Assembly (NCBI RefSeq): GCF_000359745.1
Contig: NZ_AQHN01000089.1
Span: 186,001-250,000 of the forward strand
From: Rhizobium freirei PRF 81
GTDB taxonomy: Bacteria > Pseudomonadota > Alphaproteobacteria > Rhizobiales > Rhizobiaceae
DNA length: 64,000 bases
Direction: 5' to 3'
Positions 16,351 through 24,296 of the stretch are shown here, piece by piece (position 1 is the stretch's first letter; each line of letters opens with the position of its first letter). A model generated the notes under the pieces. It was not told where the DNA came from. It saw nothing but the letters and a program-made list of their open reading frames with translations, and did not search any database. The position numbers were made by a program, and so were the translations under genes.

Positions 16351-17205
16351 ATGAAACCGTCAGAACTTCCCCGCCGTGCCGGGGTCGGCTTCAAGCCGGA
16401 ACATTTCGCAACGATCAATGCCGCCAGCCAGCCGATCGGCTTCTTCGAGGTCCATGCCGAAAACTATATGGGCGCCGGCGGTCCGCCGCATGCCCAGCTT
16501 GGCAAGCTGCGCCAGGATTATGCCTTGTCCGTCCATGGCGTCGGTCTTTCCATCGGCTCGATGCAGCCGCTCGACGCCGATCATCTTGCCCGCCTCAAGA
16601 TCGTCTGCGACCGCTACGAGCCCGAGAGTTTTTCGGAGCACCTCGCCTGGTCGAGCCACGACACCACCTTTCTCAACGATCTGCTGCCCCTGCCCTATAC
16701 CGAGGCGACGCTGGCTCAGGTCTGCGCCCATATCGATCAGGTTCAGACGCTGCTCGGCCGGCAGATGCTGCTCGAGAATCCGGCTACCTATCTGCTCTTC
16801 GAGGAGAGCACCATCGAGGAGACGGAGTTTCTGGCCGAGGTCGCACGCCGCACCGGCTGCGGCCTGCTGCTCGACGTCAACAATGTTTTCGTCGCCGCCA
16901 CCAACCACCACATGGATCCGCGCGCCTATCTCAAACGCTTCCCGGTGCAATGGGTGCGCGAGATCCATCTGAGCGGCCATTCGGAGACAGTCGACGATGC
17001 CGGTGCGCCGCTCTTGATCGACAGCCACGATACCCCGGTGAAGGATCCCGTCTGGGAGCTTTACGAGGGGCTCATCGGCCGAACCGGGCCGATCGCCAGC
17101 CTGGTCGAATGGGACAACGACGTGCCGGAATGGCCGGTTTTGAGAGCCGAGGCAGAAGCTGCCGAGGCCATTTTGAAACACGCCGCCGAACGCCGGGCGG
17201 CCTGA
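16351..17205 (+). CDS. bufB: BufB, multinuclear non-haem iron oxidase (MNIO, DUF692)
   Basis: 284 residues, the usual size of the MNIO (DUF692) family, TIM-barrel enzymes with two or three iron ions that install thiooxazole or related cysteine modifications in RiPP precursors using oxygen. Likely metal ligands lie in conserved blocks: FEVHAENY (33-39), SVHGVGLSIGS (60-70), SEHLAW (95-100), LENPATYL (141-148), LLLDVNNVFV (172-181), EIHLSGH (204-210), LIDSHD (222-227) and VEWDNDVPEW (252-261). It lies 82 bases after bufA2 and 10 bases before bufC, so one operon is probable. Cytoplasmic. Assignment to the bufferin class rests on the neighbouring DUF2282 precursors. Confidence 0.92.
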   Translation: MKPSELPRRAGVGFKPEHFATINAASQPIGFFEVHAENYMGAGGPPHAQLGKLRQDYALSVHGVGLSIGSMQPLDADHLARLKIVCDRYEPESFSEHLAWSSHDTTFLNDLLPLPYTEATLAQVCAHIDQVQTLLGRQMLLENPATYLLFEESTIEETEFLAEVARRTGCGLLLDVNNVFVAATNHHMDPRAYLKRFPVQWVREIHLSGHSETVDDAGAPLLIDSHDTPVKDPVWELYEGLIGRTGPIASLVEWDNDVPEWPVLRAEAEAAEAILKHAAERRAA

Positions 17206-17215
17206 GGAGGGGGTC

Positions 17216-17971
17216 ATGTCTCTCGCGACGCAAAGCCAATTCGCCGCAGCCCTCATCGATCCCGGCAAGGCCGTGCCAGAGGGGTTGGCGGCGTGGAATG
17301 GCCCTAGGCCTGAACGGCGCTTCGGCGTCTATCGCAACAATGTCGCCATCGGCCTGATCGGTGCGCTCGCCTCGCGCTTTCCGGCCGCGGAAAAGATCGT
17401 CGGAAAGGAATTCTTCCCGGCCATGGCGCATGAATTCGTCCGTCTGCATCCACCGCGATCACCTCTGTTGCTGGCCTATGGCGATGACTTCCCCGGCTTC
17501 GTCGAGAATTTCGAGCCGGCGGCTGAAATCCCCTATCTGCCCGACGTTATGAGATTGGAGGCAGCCCGGGGACGGGCCTATCACGCAGCCGACGCGACGC
17601 CGCTCGATGCCGCTCTGTTGGCGACGGTCGAGCCGGCGGGCCTGGCGGAACTGGCCTTCGTGCCGCATCCTTCCGCCTCTATCACACGCTCCGCCCATCC
17701 GGCCGTCACCATTTGGGCGATGAACACCGGCGAAATCGAGCTTGCGGATATTGCCGATTGGACGGCCGAGGATGCTCTCGTCGTCCGCCCGCAGATGATC
17801 GTCGAGGTGCACCGACTGCCGTCGGGCGGCGCGACCTTTCTGGAGCGGCTCTTTGCCGGCGCCGATCTTGGCCAAGCCTTCGAGGCGGCGCTTGCCGAGG
17901 CTGCCGATTTCGATCTTTCCGCCAATCTTGCCGGTGCGCTCGCCGCCGGTGCCTTCTCGGATATTCGCTGA
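17216..17971 (+). CDS. bufC: BufC, DUF2063 partner protein of BufB
   Basis: 251 residues. The N-terminal DUF2063 domain (about 5-95) shows QFAAALIDPG, RRFGVYRNNVAIGLIGAL and FPAAEKIVGKEFF. The C-terminal half resembles the RRE-like beta/winged part that binds precursor peptide. In known MNIO clusters the DUF2063 protein is the partner delivering the substrate to the DUF692 oxidase. GAGGGGGTC precedes the ATG, and only 10 bases separate it from bufB, so the two are translationally close. An earlier view of DUF2063 as DNA-binding does not fit this context. Confident as a family member, and its role follows from homologous clusters. Confidence 0.87.
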   Translation: MSLATQSQFAAALIDPGKAVPEGLAAWNGPRPERRFGVYRNNVAIGLIGALASRFPAAEKIVGKEFFPAMAHEFVRLHPPRSPLLLAYGDDFPGFVENFEPAAEIPYLPDVMRLEAARGRAYHAADATPLDAALLATVEPAGLAELAFVPHPSASITRSAHPAVTIWAMNTGEIELADIADWTAEDALVVRPQMIVEVHRLPSGGATFLERLFAGADLGQAFEAALAEAADFDLSANLAGALAAGAFSDIR

Positions 17972-17977
17972 GCGCAA

Positions 17978-18088
17978 GAGCCGGATGATTTTAGGTCGAA
18001 TCGATCAAAAATCTAAATCATATGTGAAATCAAATAGATAGATTTATGCCGTCCGAAAACCGCTGACACTTTTCGGCATCGTGCTCTA
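17978..18088. repeat. Interspersed repeat family A, copy 1 (~110 bp)
   Basis: Starts GAGCCGGATGATTTTAGGTC and ends GCATCGTGCTCT. It aligns over its full length, with indels, to 37833-37942. Shared blocks include GGATGATTTTAGGTC, GAATCAAATA- or GAAATCAAATA-like runs, CCGAAAACCGCT and ACACTTTTCGG. The two ends carry short inverted AGAGC/GCTCT sequences. It sits between bufC and doxX and could influence read-through in the operon. Confidence 0.75.
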
Positions 18089-18100
18089 AGGAGAACCGAC

Positions 18101-18586
18101 ATGCAAAACCGGATGATGACGGCTGCCACAGCCGAACGCGAAACCATGGCCGAGAGGCTCTACCGCGCGCTCAGGCTCCTCGGCCACATTCCACATGATC
18201 TGATCGCGCTGGTCGCGCGCCTGTCGATTGCTGCCGTCTTCTGGCAGTCGGGCCAGACAAAGGTCGACGGCTGGCACGTGACCGACAACGCCGTCTATCT
18301 CTTCCAGACGGAATACAAGCTCCCCTTCGTCGATCCCTGGATCGCCGCCCATATCGCCGCCTTCAGCGAGCATTTCTTCCCTGCCCTGCTGGTCATCGGC
18401 CTGGCTAGCCGGCTCTCGGCGCTGGCGTTGCTCGGCATGACGCTGGTGATCGAGATATTCGTCTATCCCGACGCCTGGCCGACGCACGGCACTTGGGCGA
18501 CCTGCTTTCTGGTGATCATCGCGGGCGGGCCTGGACGCATCGCACTCGATCATCTGATCGCCAAAAGGTTTGGCCGCGCGTCCTGA
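18101..18586 (+). CDS. DoxX family inner-membrane protein of the bufferin locus
   Basis: 161 residues with a DoxX pattern: a first hydrophobic segment containing VARLSIAAVFWQSGQTKV (about 37-55), then three more near 85-105, 106-122 and 130-150. DoxX proteins often close bufferin and other MNIO operons, where a redox or quinone-linked role is suspected. Start ATG 18101 has TAAGGAG upstream. A repeat element lies between it and bufC, so co-transcription is likely but not certain. No signal peptide beyond the first helix. Confidence 0.83.
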   Translation: MQNRMMTAATAERETMAERLYRALRLLGHIPHDLIALVARLSIAAVFWQSGQTKVDGWHVTDNAVYLFQTEYKLPFVDPWIAAHIAAFSEHFFPALLVIGLASRLSALALLGMTLVIEIFVYPDAWPTHGTWATCFLVIIAGGPGRIALDHLIAKRFGRAS

Positions 18587-18635
18587 GTTGAGAAAGGTGG
18601 GAGCGCCACTGCACGGCGCTCCTTAGCATGCGGCT

Positions 18636-18736
18636 GGAGCAATTCCCGGAAACGTGCGCAGCGGTTTTCCGTCCGGAATTGCGTAGAAGCAATAAGTTAG
18701 AGCGGTTCTCAGATTCCGTGAAAAACTGAACCGCTC
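18636..18736 (+). repeat. Interspersed repeat family B, copy 1 (~100 bp)
   Basis: Contains GGAGCAATTCCCGGAAACG, GCAGCGGTTTTCCGTCCGGA and TTAGAGCGGTTC...GTGAAAAACTGAACCGCTC. The last part forms an inverted repeat GAGCGGTT/AACCGCTC. The same blocks recur at 41571-41672 and, inverted and shorter, at 34476-34531. It resembles the small palindromic intergenic mosaics known in rhizobia. Confidence 0.75.
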
Positions 18737-18746
18737 AAGGCGGGGC

Positions 18747-19703
18747 TTAGCGCAGCACCGGCTCCCCGTGGAAACGACGGCGCGAAGGTGCGGAAACCCC
18801 GAAGCCGACCTCCATCATCAACCGCGGCTTCTGCGTCGGCACCGTGCCCATATGGAAGCCGAAGGGATCCTCGACGAAGCCGGACCCGGCCTTGCCGGTC
18901 AGCGTCAGCGCATTCGCCTGCCCATAATAATCGAGCACCTCGTTTGCTGGGTGCCCTACAAGCAATGTCAGCTGATGCCGGAGCTGGCGGCGCTTGTGGC
19001 TTCCCTTGATGAAAACGTGCGGGCCAGTGCCCTCATCGACGTCGACCAGGTTGAAGAAGAACTTCAGCATCCGCCAGTCATCGAGGTCGAAATGGTATTT
19101 GTCGAGCGAAGCGAGGCTTCTGTCTGCCTCCGAAGCCTGCGTTGGAAAACTCCACCAGATACGGGTGGTAATCACCTTGGCTTGCCCGCCGAGATAGTGT
19201 CGGGCGACATCGATCAGCAGTGGATCGCGCTGCACCGCCATGACAGCATCGCAATCCAGCGAACGTTCAAAGAAGTGTCCGCTTAGAATCGGGCGGCCGA
19301 AGCGGGCCTCAGCTTCCCTATGGTCTCCCGCAACGAATTCGAGTTTCCGGTTGAAATTGCCGAAGCAGCCGGTGATGCGCGCAAACTCGGCAATTTCTCG
19401 ATGGATATGATCGGGCAGCATGAGGTTCGGATAGATCCCGTCCGACCGCAATGCATCGACGACATCTTTACGCTCGACCCCCGTAAACATCGAGGGGCCG
19501 GAAGCAGGAAGCTTGACCCGCTGCTTGGTGGCAAACCAATGCATGCGCCGAAACGGCAGCGTTCGCGCCAACAGGAACATCGGCAGCCATGCCGGGTTTT
19601 CTTTGAGATCGGTCAGGTAGGTGGGTATTCTGACTGCCATGCGCTTGAAGCGGCCGCCTTGCCGGGCGACGGACTCCAAGTCTCCTGCTTGGAAATTGTG
19701 CAT
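18747..19703 (-). CDS. Phytanoyl-CoA dioxygenase-like protein
   Basis: 318 residues. KYHFDLDDW supplies a plausible HxD iron motif, GTGPHVFIKGSHKRR resembles the strand before the distal metal site, and DPFGFHMGT may give the distal histidine. I class it as a distant PhyH-like Fe(II)/2-oxoglutarate oxygenase. The start is ATG at 19703 (MHNFQAGD) with AGAGGATAACG upstream, not the longer frame opening at 19751. It is monocistronic and convergent to the bufferin operon, with a family-B repeat between. Substrate unknown. It is not closely similar to the PhyH protein of the polysaccharide locus. Confidence 0.6.
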   Translation of the reverse strand: MHNFQAGDLESVARQGGRFKRMAVRIPTYLTDLKENPAWLPMFLLARTLPFRRMHWFATKQRVKLPASGPSMFTGVERKDVVDALRSDGIYPNLMLPDHIHREIAEFARITGCFGNFNRKLEFVAGDHREAEARFGRPILSGHFFERSLDCDAVMAVQRDPLLIDVARHYLGGQAKVITTRIWWSFPTQASEADRSLASLDKYHFDLDDWRMLKFFFNLVDVDEGTGPHVFIKGSHKRRQLRHQLTLLVGHPANEVLDYYGQANALTLTGKAGSGFVEDPFGFHMGTVPTQKPRLMMEVGFGVSAPSRRRFHGEPVLR

Positions 19704-20174
19704 CGTTATCCTCTCTGCACATGTGCAAGTTGCAGCAACAGGCCCCAACACCCTGTTGTATTAAATCATTGAGACTTCGCATTTATTTGCAGCAGCGAAT
19801 GTACTGTGCAGCGCAGCACATAGAATGCCGCCGCCTTCGGTCAAGGGGGAAGGAAACTCATAAATCGCCGTCAGCCGACAGAAATTGCCGGATCGACACG
19901 CTGGGCTTTCGGAGATGGCTCCAACATCGCGGGACGGTTGCTTTCCGATGAGATAGCCGGGGCAGCGCAATCCGATGCCGGAACCAGCCATCCCATTTGC
20001 CGTTAATTAGGACAGTGGCATTATAAGACATTCGGCGGCTTCAAACGGAGTGGCGACAACGAAACGACGCGATAACGCTTGATGGCGACTTCGATTTGAC
20101 AGTCTTGTAACAGTCACATTCCTGTTGGCATTTTTGGCTAAATGAGCAGGAAGACACAGAAGAGGCCCCCCTTT
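19704..20174. other. Intergenic region, no gene recognised
   Basis: About 470 bases between divergent genes. Short open frames on both strands have no family features. An in-frame ATG at 20142 could extend the DUF1003 protein by 11 residues. I see no tRNA, clear terminator or repeat copy. Confidence 0.4.
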
Positions 20175-21095
20175 ATGACAGAAACGAAGACCGTTGACCC
20201 CGCGGAAGGAATAGTCGATTTCGATGCAGGCGAGGGCGAAGCCCCGACCATCGTGGAGATGGACGATTATACCAAAAGCCTTGCCAGGGCGAAGGCCAAA
20301 TCTATCAAGCTCGTCGATGCCATCACCGGTCAGACGCTGAAGAAGAAGGATGCTGTGCACGTCGACGACCTCCGCCCATCATTGGCGGATTTCATTCGGC
20401 TGAAACATCCAGAGCTTCGCGCGGACGACTATGTCAGCCGCAAGGTCATGGACGACTATCGCGCCCAGTATATCGCCGAACTCCTGACGGTGGAGCGCGG
20501 AGAGCTTTCCAACCTCGAGGATGAGGTCGTCGAAAGCCTGAAGACGCATGATACGCTTGCCGAGAACATCGAAGAGGATTATGAGGACCACCGTTCCATC
20601 GGCGACCGGATGGCCGATGGCGTCGCCTCCTTCGGCGGCAGCTGGGTCTTCATCATCTCTTTCTGTCTGTTTCTGGCCGTGTGGATGGCGGTCAATGTCG
20701 TCATGGGCGAAAAGCAGGCATTCGATGCCTATCCCTTCATTCTCCTCAATCTCGTCCTGTCGACGATCGCCGCGCTGCAGGCGCCCGTTATCATGATGAG
20801 CCAGCGGCGCCAGGAAGAGAAGGATCGCCTGCGCGCGCTCAACGATTACAAGGTCAACCTGAAGGCCGAACTGGAAATCCGCCATCTGCATGAAAAGGTC
20901 GATCACCTCCTCAACCGCCAATGGGAGCGACTGACCGAAATCCAGCAGATCCAGATCGAGATGATGCTGGAACAGGCCAAGGCTGCGACGCGCGCGATCA
21001 AGGCCAACAAGGCTACGAAAGCCAAGACCAGCGCCCTGAAGAGCCTCTTCGGCAAGGTCAAGGATGATCCCGAACCGGACGATTCGGTGAATTGA
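20175..21095 (+). CDS. DUF1003 family membrane protein
   Basis: About 306 residues. An acidic N-terminal third is followed by the DUF1003 core: RSIGDRMADGVASFGGSWVFI, a first membrane segment (FIISFCLFLAVWMAVNVV), the conserved FDAYPFILLNLVLSTIAALQAP second segment, and MMSQRRQEEKDRLRALNDY. A long basic coiled-coil tail ends in a Lys/Ala-rich stretch. The function of the family is not established. I prefer ATG 20175 (MTETKTVD, AGAGG upstream) over ATG 20142. Single gene, convergent with the tetA-like gene. Confidence 0.82.
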   Translation: MTETKTVDPAEGIVDFDAGEGEAPTIVEMDDYTKSLARAKAKSIKLVDAITGQTLKKKDAVHVDDLRPSLADFIRLKHPELRADDYVSRKVMDDYRAQYIAELLTVERGELSNLEDEVVESLKTHDTLAENIEEDYEDHRSIGDRMADGVASFGGSWVFIISFCLFLAVWMAVNVVMGEKQAFDAYPFILLNLVLSTIAALQAPVIMMSQRRQEEKDRLRALNDYKVNLKAELEIRHLHEKVDHLLNRQWERLTEIQQIQIEMMLEQAKAATRAIKANKATKAKTSALKSLFGKVKDDPEPDDSVN

Positions 21096-21152
21096 TCTGA
21101 CGGGCAGGCGCGGCGCGAAGCCCTCTTCCAGCCGCCCACACCGGTCCGAAGA

Positions 21153-22334
21153 TCACGCTTCGGCTGCCTTCCTTCGGGCCGTAAACAGTATCGGCACACA
21201 GACCAGATAAAGCAGGGCACCGAGAATCCAGATCAAGCCGGGAAAGGCAGATCTGGATGCGAAGTAGATCTCGCTGATCGCCAGAGGCGCGAGGACGGAT
21301 GCAAGGCTCGTCAGGCTGCCTAACACGCCCTGCAGACGACCCTGCTCACCCGGGCTCACGCGCTGCGTCATCAGGGACAGCAATGCAGGCTGGCCGATCC
21401 CACCGAGGCAGAAGAGCGGAAAGAGCAGGAAGGCGATGAAACCGCGCGTGGCGAAGGCGATCGCGATATAGGCGGCGCTGTCGCAGACGATCGCAACGAC
21501 GAGCGCGCGCCGTTCGCCCCAGCGCTCGCTCAAGGGGCCGGCGACGAAGGCCTGGGCGAGCGCATGGAAGAGGCCGAAACCGGCCAATGACAGGCCGACA
21601 GCCGCTATATCCCAGCCAAACTTGTCCTGGCCGTAGAGCACCCAGACGGTGCCGCCAATCTCACCGACCATGCTGAGAATGACGGACATGAACAGCAGCG
21701 GCAGCAGCGCCGGAAACGCCGTGATCCAGCGCAACGGCGCCAGCGGATGAAAGGCGGCCGGATCGACGCGCTCCGGCTTGGCGCTGCGCGTCTCCGGCAG
21801 CGCTATGAGCGCGAGAATGAAATTCAATAGGACAAGTACGCCGGCAGCCACGAAAGGCGCGCGAAGGGAAACCGTGCCGAGCACGCCGCCGATGACCGGC
21901 CCGAGAATGAAGCCGATGCCGAAGCAGGCGCTGAGCAGCCCGAAGGCGCGGGCGCGCTTTTCCTCGGGGGTGATATCCGTCAGGCATGCCGCCGCAACCG
22001 AGGCGTTGGCGGCCGTCAGGCCGGCAACGGCGCGCCCCAGGAACAGCCACCAGAAATCCGGCGCCCACGCCATGAAAGCATAGTCGATCATGCCGCCTGC
22101 CAGCGAAACAAGCAGCACCGGCCGGCGGCCATAGCGATCGCTCAGCGTCCCGAGGATGGGAGAAGCGAGAAACTGCAGGGCGGCATAGAGCGACAAGAAC
22201 GCACCGTAGCGCCAGCCGAGATCGGACGTATGCGTCACGCTCCTGAGAAGCTGCGGCAGGATCGGCATGACGAGGCCCGTGCCGGCAGCATCGAGAACCA
22301 CAACGGCCAGAATGGTCGAAAGCACCTTGTTCAT
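21153..22334 (-). CDS. TetA-like MFS drug efflux transporter
   Basis: 393 residues with about twelve membrane segments. Family features are VLDAAGTGLVMPILPQLL in helix 1, the MFS loop 2-3 motif GTLSDRYGRRPVLL, and FLGRAVAGLTAANASVAAA with FGIGFILGPVIGGVLG (motif C, antiporters). Length and motifs fit class A/C/G tetracycline/H+ antiporters, though chromosomal relatives often act on other compounds. It is divergent from a TetR-type regulator across a 75-base region with twin operators, the classic tetA/tetR layout. Confidence 0.85.
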   Translation of the reverse strand: MNKVLSTILAVVVLDAAGTGLVMPILPQLLRSVTHTSDLGWRYGAFLSLYAALQFLASPILGTLSDRYGRRPVLLVSLAGGMIDYAFMAWAPDFWWLFLGRAVAGLTAANASVAAACLTDITPEEKRARAFGLLSACFGIGFILGPVIGGVLGTVSLRAPFVAAGVLVLLNFILALIALPETRSAKPERVDPAAFHPLAPLRWITAFPALLPLLFMSVILSMVGEIGGTVWVLYGQDKFGWDIAAVGLSLAGFGLFHALAQAFVAGPLSERWGERRALVVAIVCDSAAYIAIAFATRGFIAFLLFPLFCLGGIGQPALLSLMTQRVSPGEQGRLQGVLGSLTSLASVLAPLAISEIYFASRSAFPGLIWILGALLYLVCVPILFTARRKAAEA

Positions 22335-22343
22335 TGTATAAAA

Positions 22344-22377
22344 TTTATCGTTGATAAGGAACTTTATCGCTGATAAA
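22344..22377. promoter_or_regulatory. Twin TetR-type operators between tetA-like and tetR-like genes
   Basis: Two near-identical palindromes, TTATCGTTGATAA (22345-22357) and TTATCGCTGATAA (22364-22376), have centres 19 bases apart. Arms TTATC/GATAA flank a three-base centre. Spacing and layout match the tetO1/tetO2 pair of transposon tet systems, whose core is TCTATCATTGATAGA. Confidence 0.75.
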
Positions 22378-22409
22378 TTATGTGAGCGAAGCTGTCAATC
22401 GGAGGGCCT

Positions 22410-23033
22410 GTGAAAATCGATCGAGACCAGATCGTCGATACGGCGCTGACCATCTTGAACGAGGTCGGTATCGACGGCTTGTCGACGCGGCAGATCGCCC
22501 AGCGCCTCGGCGTTCAGCAGCCGGCGCTCTATTGGCACTTCAAGGGCAAGCGGGCTTTGCTTGCTGCCATGAACACCGAGATGCTGAAGCGGAGCCATAC
22601 GCGCCGCACACCGCTTGCCGGCGAAACCTGGCAGGAGTTCCTGCGCGCCAACGCCCACAGTTTCCGCTCTGCCTTGCTGGCCTGGCGCGATGGCGCGCGC
22701 GTTCACGCCGGGACGGAGGCCGATCCCTCCGATCTGGATACGATCGAGGCCCAGCTCGACTGTCTGTGCAAAGCCGGCTTCGCGCCGGGCCAGGCCCTGG
22801 AAACTCTGATCGCCATCGGCCGCTATGTGGTGGGCTGCGTGCTGGAAGAACAGGCCGACGCGGCAGATCCGCCGGAGCGGTCAAATCTCGACACCGCGGC
22901 GGAAAGCCATCCGAATCTAGCTCAAGCAATCGCGCATTATCGGGCGAGCGGGCATGAGGCATTTTTCGAAGCGGGCCTGGAGCTGCTGATCGGCGGCGCC
23001 GAAGCCACGCGCCGGCAGCTCAAAGCGCCTTGA
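22410..23033 (+). CDS. TetR family repressor with TetR_C-type domain
   Basis: 207 residues. The N-terminal helix-turn-helix (about 5-50: IVDTALTILNEVGIDGLSTR, AQRLGVQQPALYWHFKGKRAL) is nearly identical to tetracycline repressors, including the LYWHFKNK-like recognition helix. The C-terminal part (about 65-200) fits the TetR_C drug-binding fold. GTG at 22410 with TCGGAGG upstream. It should bind the twin palindromes just upstream and repress both itself and the efflux gene until an inducer binds. The natural inducer is unknown. Confidence 0.9.
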   Translation: MKIDRDQIVDTALTILNEVGIDGLSTRQIAQRLGVQQPALYWHFKGKRALLAAMNTEMLKRSHTRRTPLAGETWQEFLRANAHSFRSALLAWRDGARVHAGTEADPSDLDTIEAQLDCLCKAGFAPGQALETLIAIGRYVVGCVLEEQADAADPPERSNLDTAAESHPNLAQAIAHYRASGHEAFFEAGLELLIGGAEATRRQLKAP

Positions 23034-23065
23034 TGAATGCGACGAATACCGAACCGGCAATCTCA

Positions 23066-23728
23066 TCACGCCTCCGCCTTGAAGGTGCGGCCGAGATCCG
23101 GCCCGATGCCGAAATAATGCCGGAACACATAGAGCAGCGGGCTCCACCGGCCGGTATCGATGTGGTTCGTTCCCGGTATGACGATATCCCTGTGCGCGTG
23201 GACCCGGATCACCCTCGTTTCGATGATCCAGAACGCCTCCTGCCGCTCCGCGGGCCATTCGCCGCCGGGCGCGTGCGCGGCGACGACCTCCGCTTCAAGC
23301 TGGATCGGACATTCGGCTATGCGCAGTGGCCGAACGAGGTCCGACACCTGCGGCGTGAAGCCGGACACATCGAATTTATTCTTCTCGAAGCGATAGCCGA
23401 TTTTTTCCTTGTGGAGAGGAACGGGGTTGCGGCCGGTCGTCGGAGCCAGGGCCTCGATCTTCGGCCAGAGATCCGGAGAAGGGAAATTCAACACCAGCTG
23501 CCGCTCGCGTATGGCATTTTCCCGCCCCTTGCTGGTGGATGTCAGGCCGAGAACCATGCGGTCGAAAAGCGCCCAGGCCGAGGACATGGGCGAGATATTC
23601 GTAGTGCCGTCCGGATTGAGGCTCGTGATCAGCGCGACGGGCGTGCCGACATAGAGCACACTGGGCTTGATGACGATATGCTCGCGATCATCTGCGGCTA
23701 GTGTAAATTCGGCGGTGTGGGTCATCAT
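23066..23728 (-). CDS. Flavin reductase-like FMN-binding protein
   Basis: 220 residues of the flavin-reductase (DIM6/NTAB-like) split-barrel type: VLYVGTPVALITSLNPDGTTN, ISPMSSAWALFDRMVLGL, TSKGRENAIRERQLVLNFP, and CPIQLEAEVVAAHAPGG. It probably binds FMN and either reduces it for a partner oxygenase or acts on small substrates. ATG at 23728 has AGGAGATTTTGCA upstream and is preferred to the open frame from 23773. It is convergent with the tetR-like gene. A perfect dyad lies ~50 bases upstream and may be an operator. Confidence 0.8.
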   Translation of the reverse strand: MMTHTAEFTLAADDREHIVIKPSVLYVGTPVALITSLNPDGTTNISPMSSAWALFDRMVLGLTSTSKGRENAIRERQLVLNFPSPDLWPKIEALAPTTGRNPVPLHKEKIGYRFEKNKFDVSGFTPQVSDLVRPLRIAECPIQLEAEVVAAHAPGGEWPAERQEAFWIIETRVIRVHAHRDIVIPGTNHIDTGRWSPLLYVFRHYFGIGPDLGRTFKAEA

Positions 23729-23777
23729 TGCAAAATCTCCTTTTGGAGCTGCAGTGTAACCGAACAGGTGCATGCAA

Positions 23778-23799
23778 TAGTTCGGCTACGGCCGAACTA
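23778..23799. promoter_or_regulatory. Perfect dyad upstream of flavin reductase gene
   Basis: TAGTTCGG (23778-23785) and CCGAACTA (23792-23799) form 8-base inverted arms around a six-base centre, about 50 bases before the flavin reductase start. This looks like an operator for a dimeric repressor. No regulator gene of matching orientation is next to it. Confidence 0.5.
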
Positions 23800-23892
23800 T
23801 GAGGTGTGGAGGTCAGGTTGCTAAAGAAACCAAGTGATAACAATCTTTTACAGATATATGCCTGACCGGCTATGCGGTCTCTAGCTTGATAT

Positions 23893-24176
23893 ATGGGATT
23901 AGGCCATGAGTATTGGCCACCGTCCGCACCCAGCCTTGCCGCCATCCTGTCGCTGACGCTCGTCATCATCTCGCTGATCGCATTCCTCATCCAGCGCCGG
24001 ATTCCTCCCGACGCTCCTACCAGACTGTCAACGGCAAGCCGCAGTATAAGAGCAAGCGGCCACCCGGAGCGATGACGGCGCCGGTTCTGCTGGCCTTCGT
24101 GACCACCATCATCACCACGCTCATCCCGCAAATCTTTCTGGCGCTTCTGCGCCGCAGCAGTGTCGTCGCCGAATAG
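23893..24176 (+). pseudogene. Relic of an iron(III)-type ABC transporter permease
   Basis: Two fragments in different frames together resemble the middle of a two-domain FbpB/SfuB permease. Frame one (to about 24003) gives SLAAILSLTLVIISLIAFLI then QRRI, the end of the first permease half. Frame two (about 24000-24176) gives RRSYQTVNGKPQYKSKRPPG and a hydrophobic LLAFVTTIITTLIPQIFLAL, the linker and start of the second half. In intact relatives the linker reads like ..TVTGKGYRPR... Both ends are missing and a frameshift separates the pieces, so this is dead. The identification rests on my recall of the linker motif. Confidence 0.5.
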
Positions 24177-24296
24177 CGAACTCAATTCCCATTTGCCGGC
24201 TAACGGACATCGCGCTCTTCCCCGACAGGGTCGGCGGCGCAATCGTTCGAATGAAGCCTGTCGGAAAATTGACATTTCTGCGCTAAGGAGCGGCTC

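Noticed and set aside
17216..17971. Reading DUF2063 protein as a DNA-binding regulator
   Set aside because: Older family notes suggest DNA binding, but the bufB linkage and precursor genes support the RiPP partner role.
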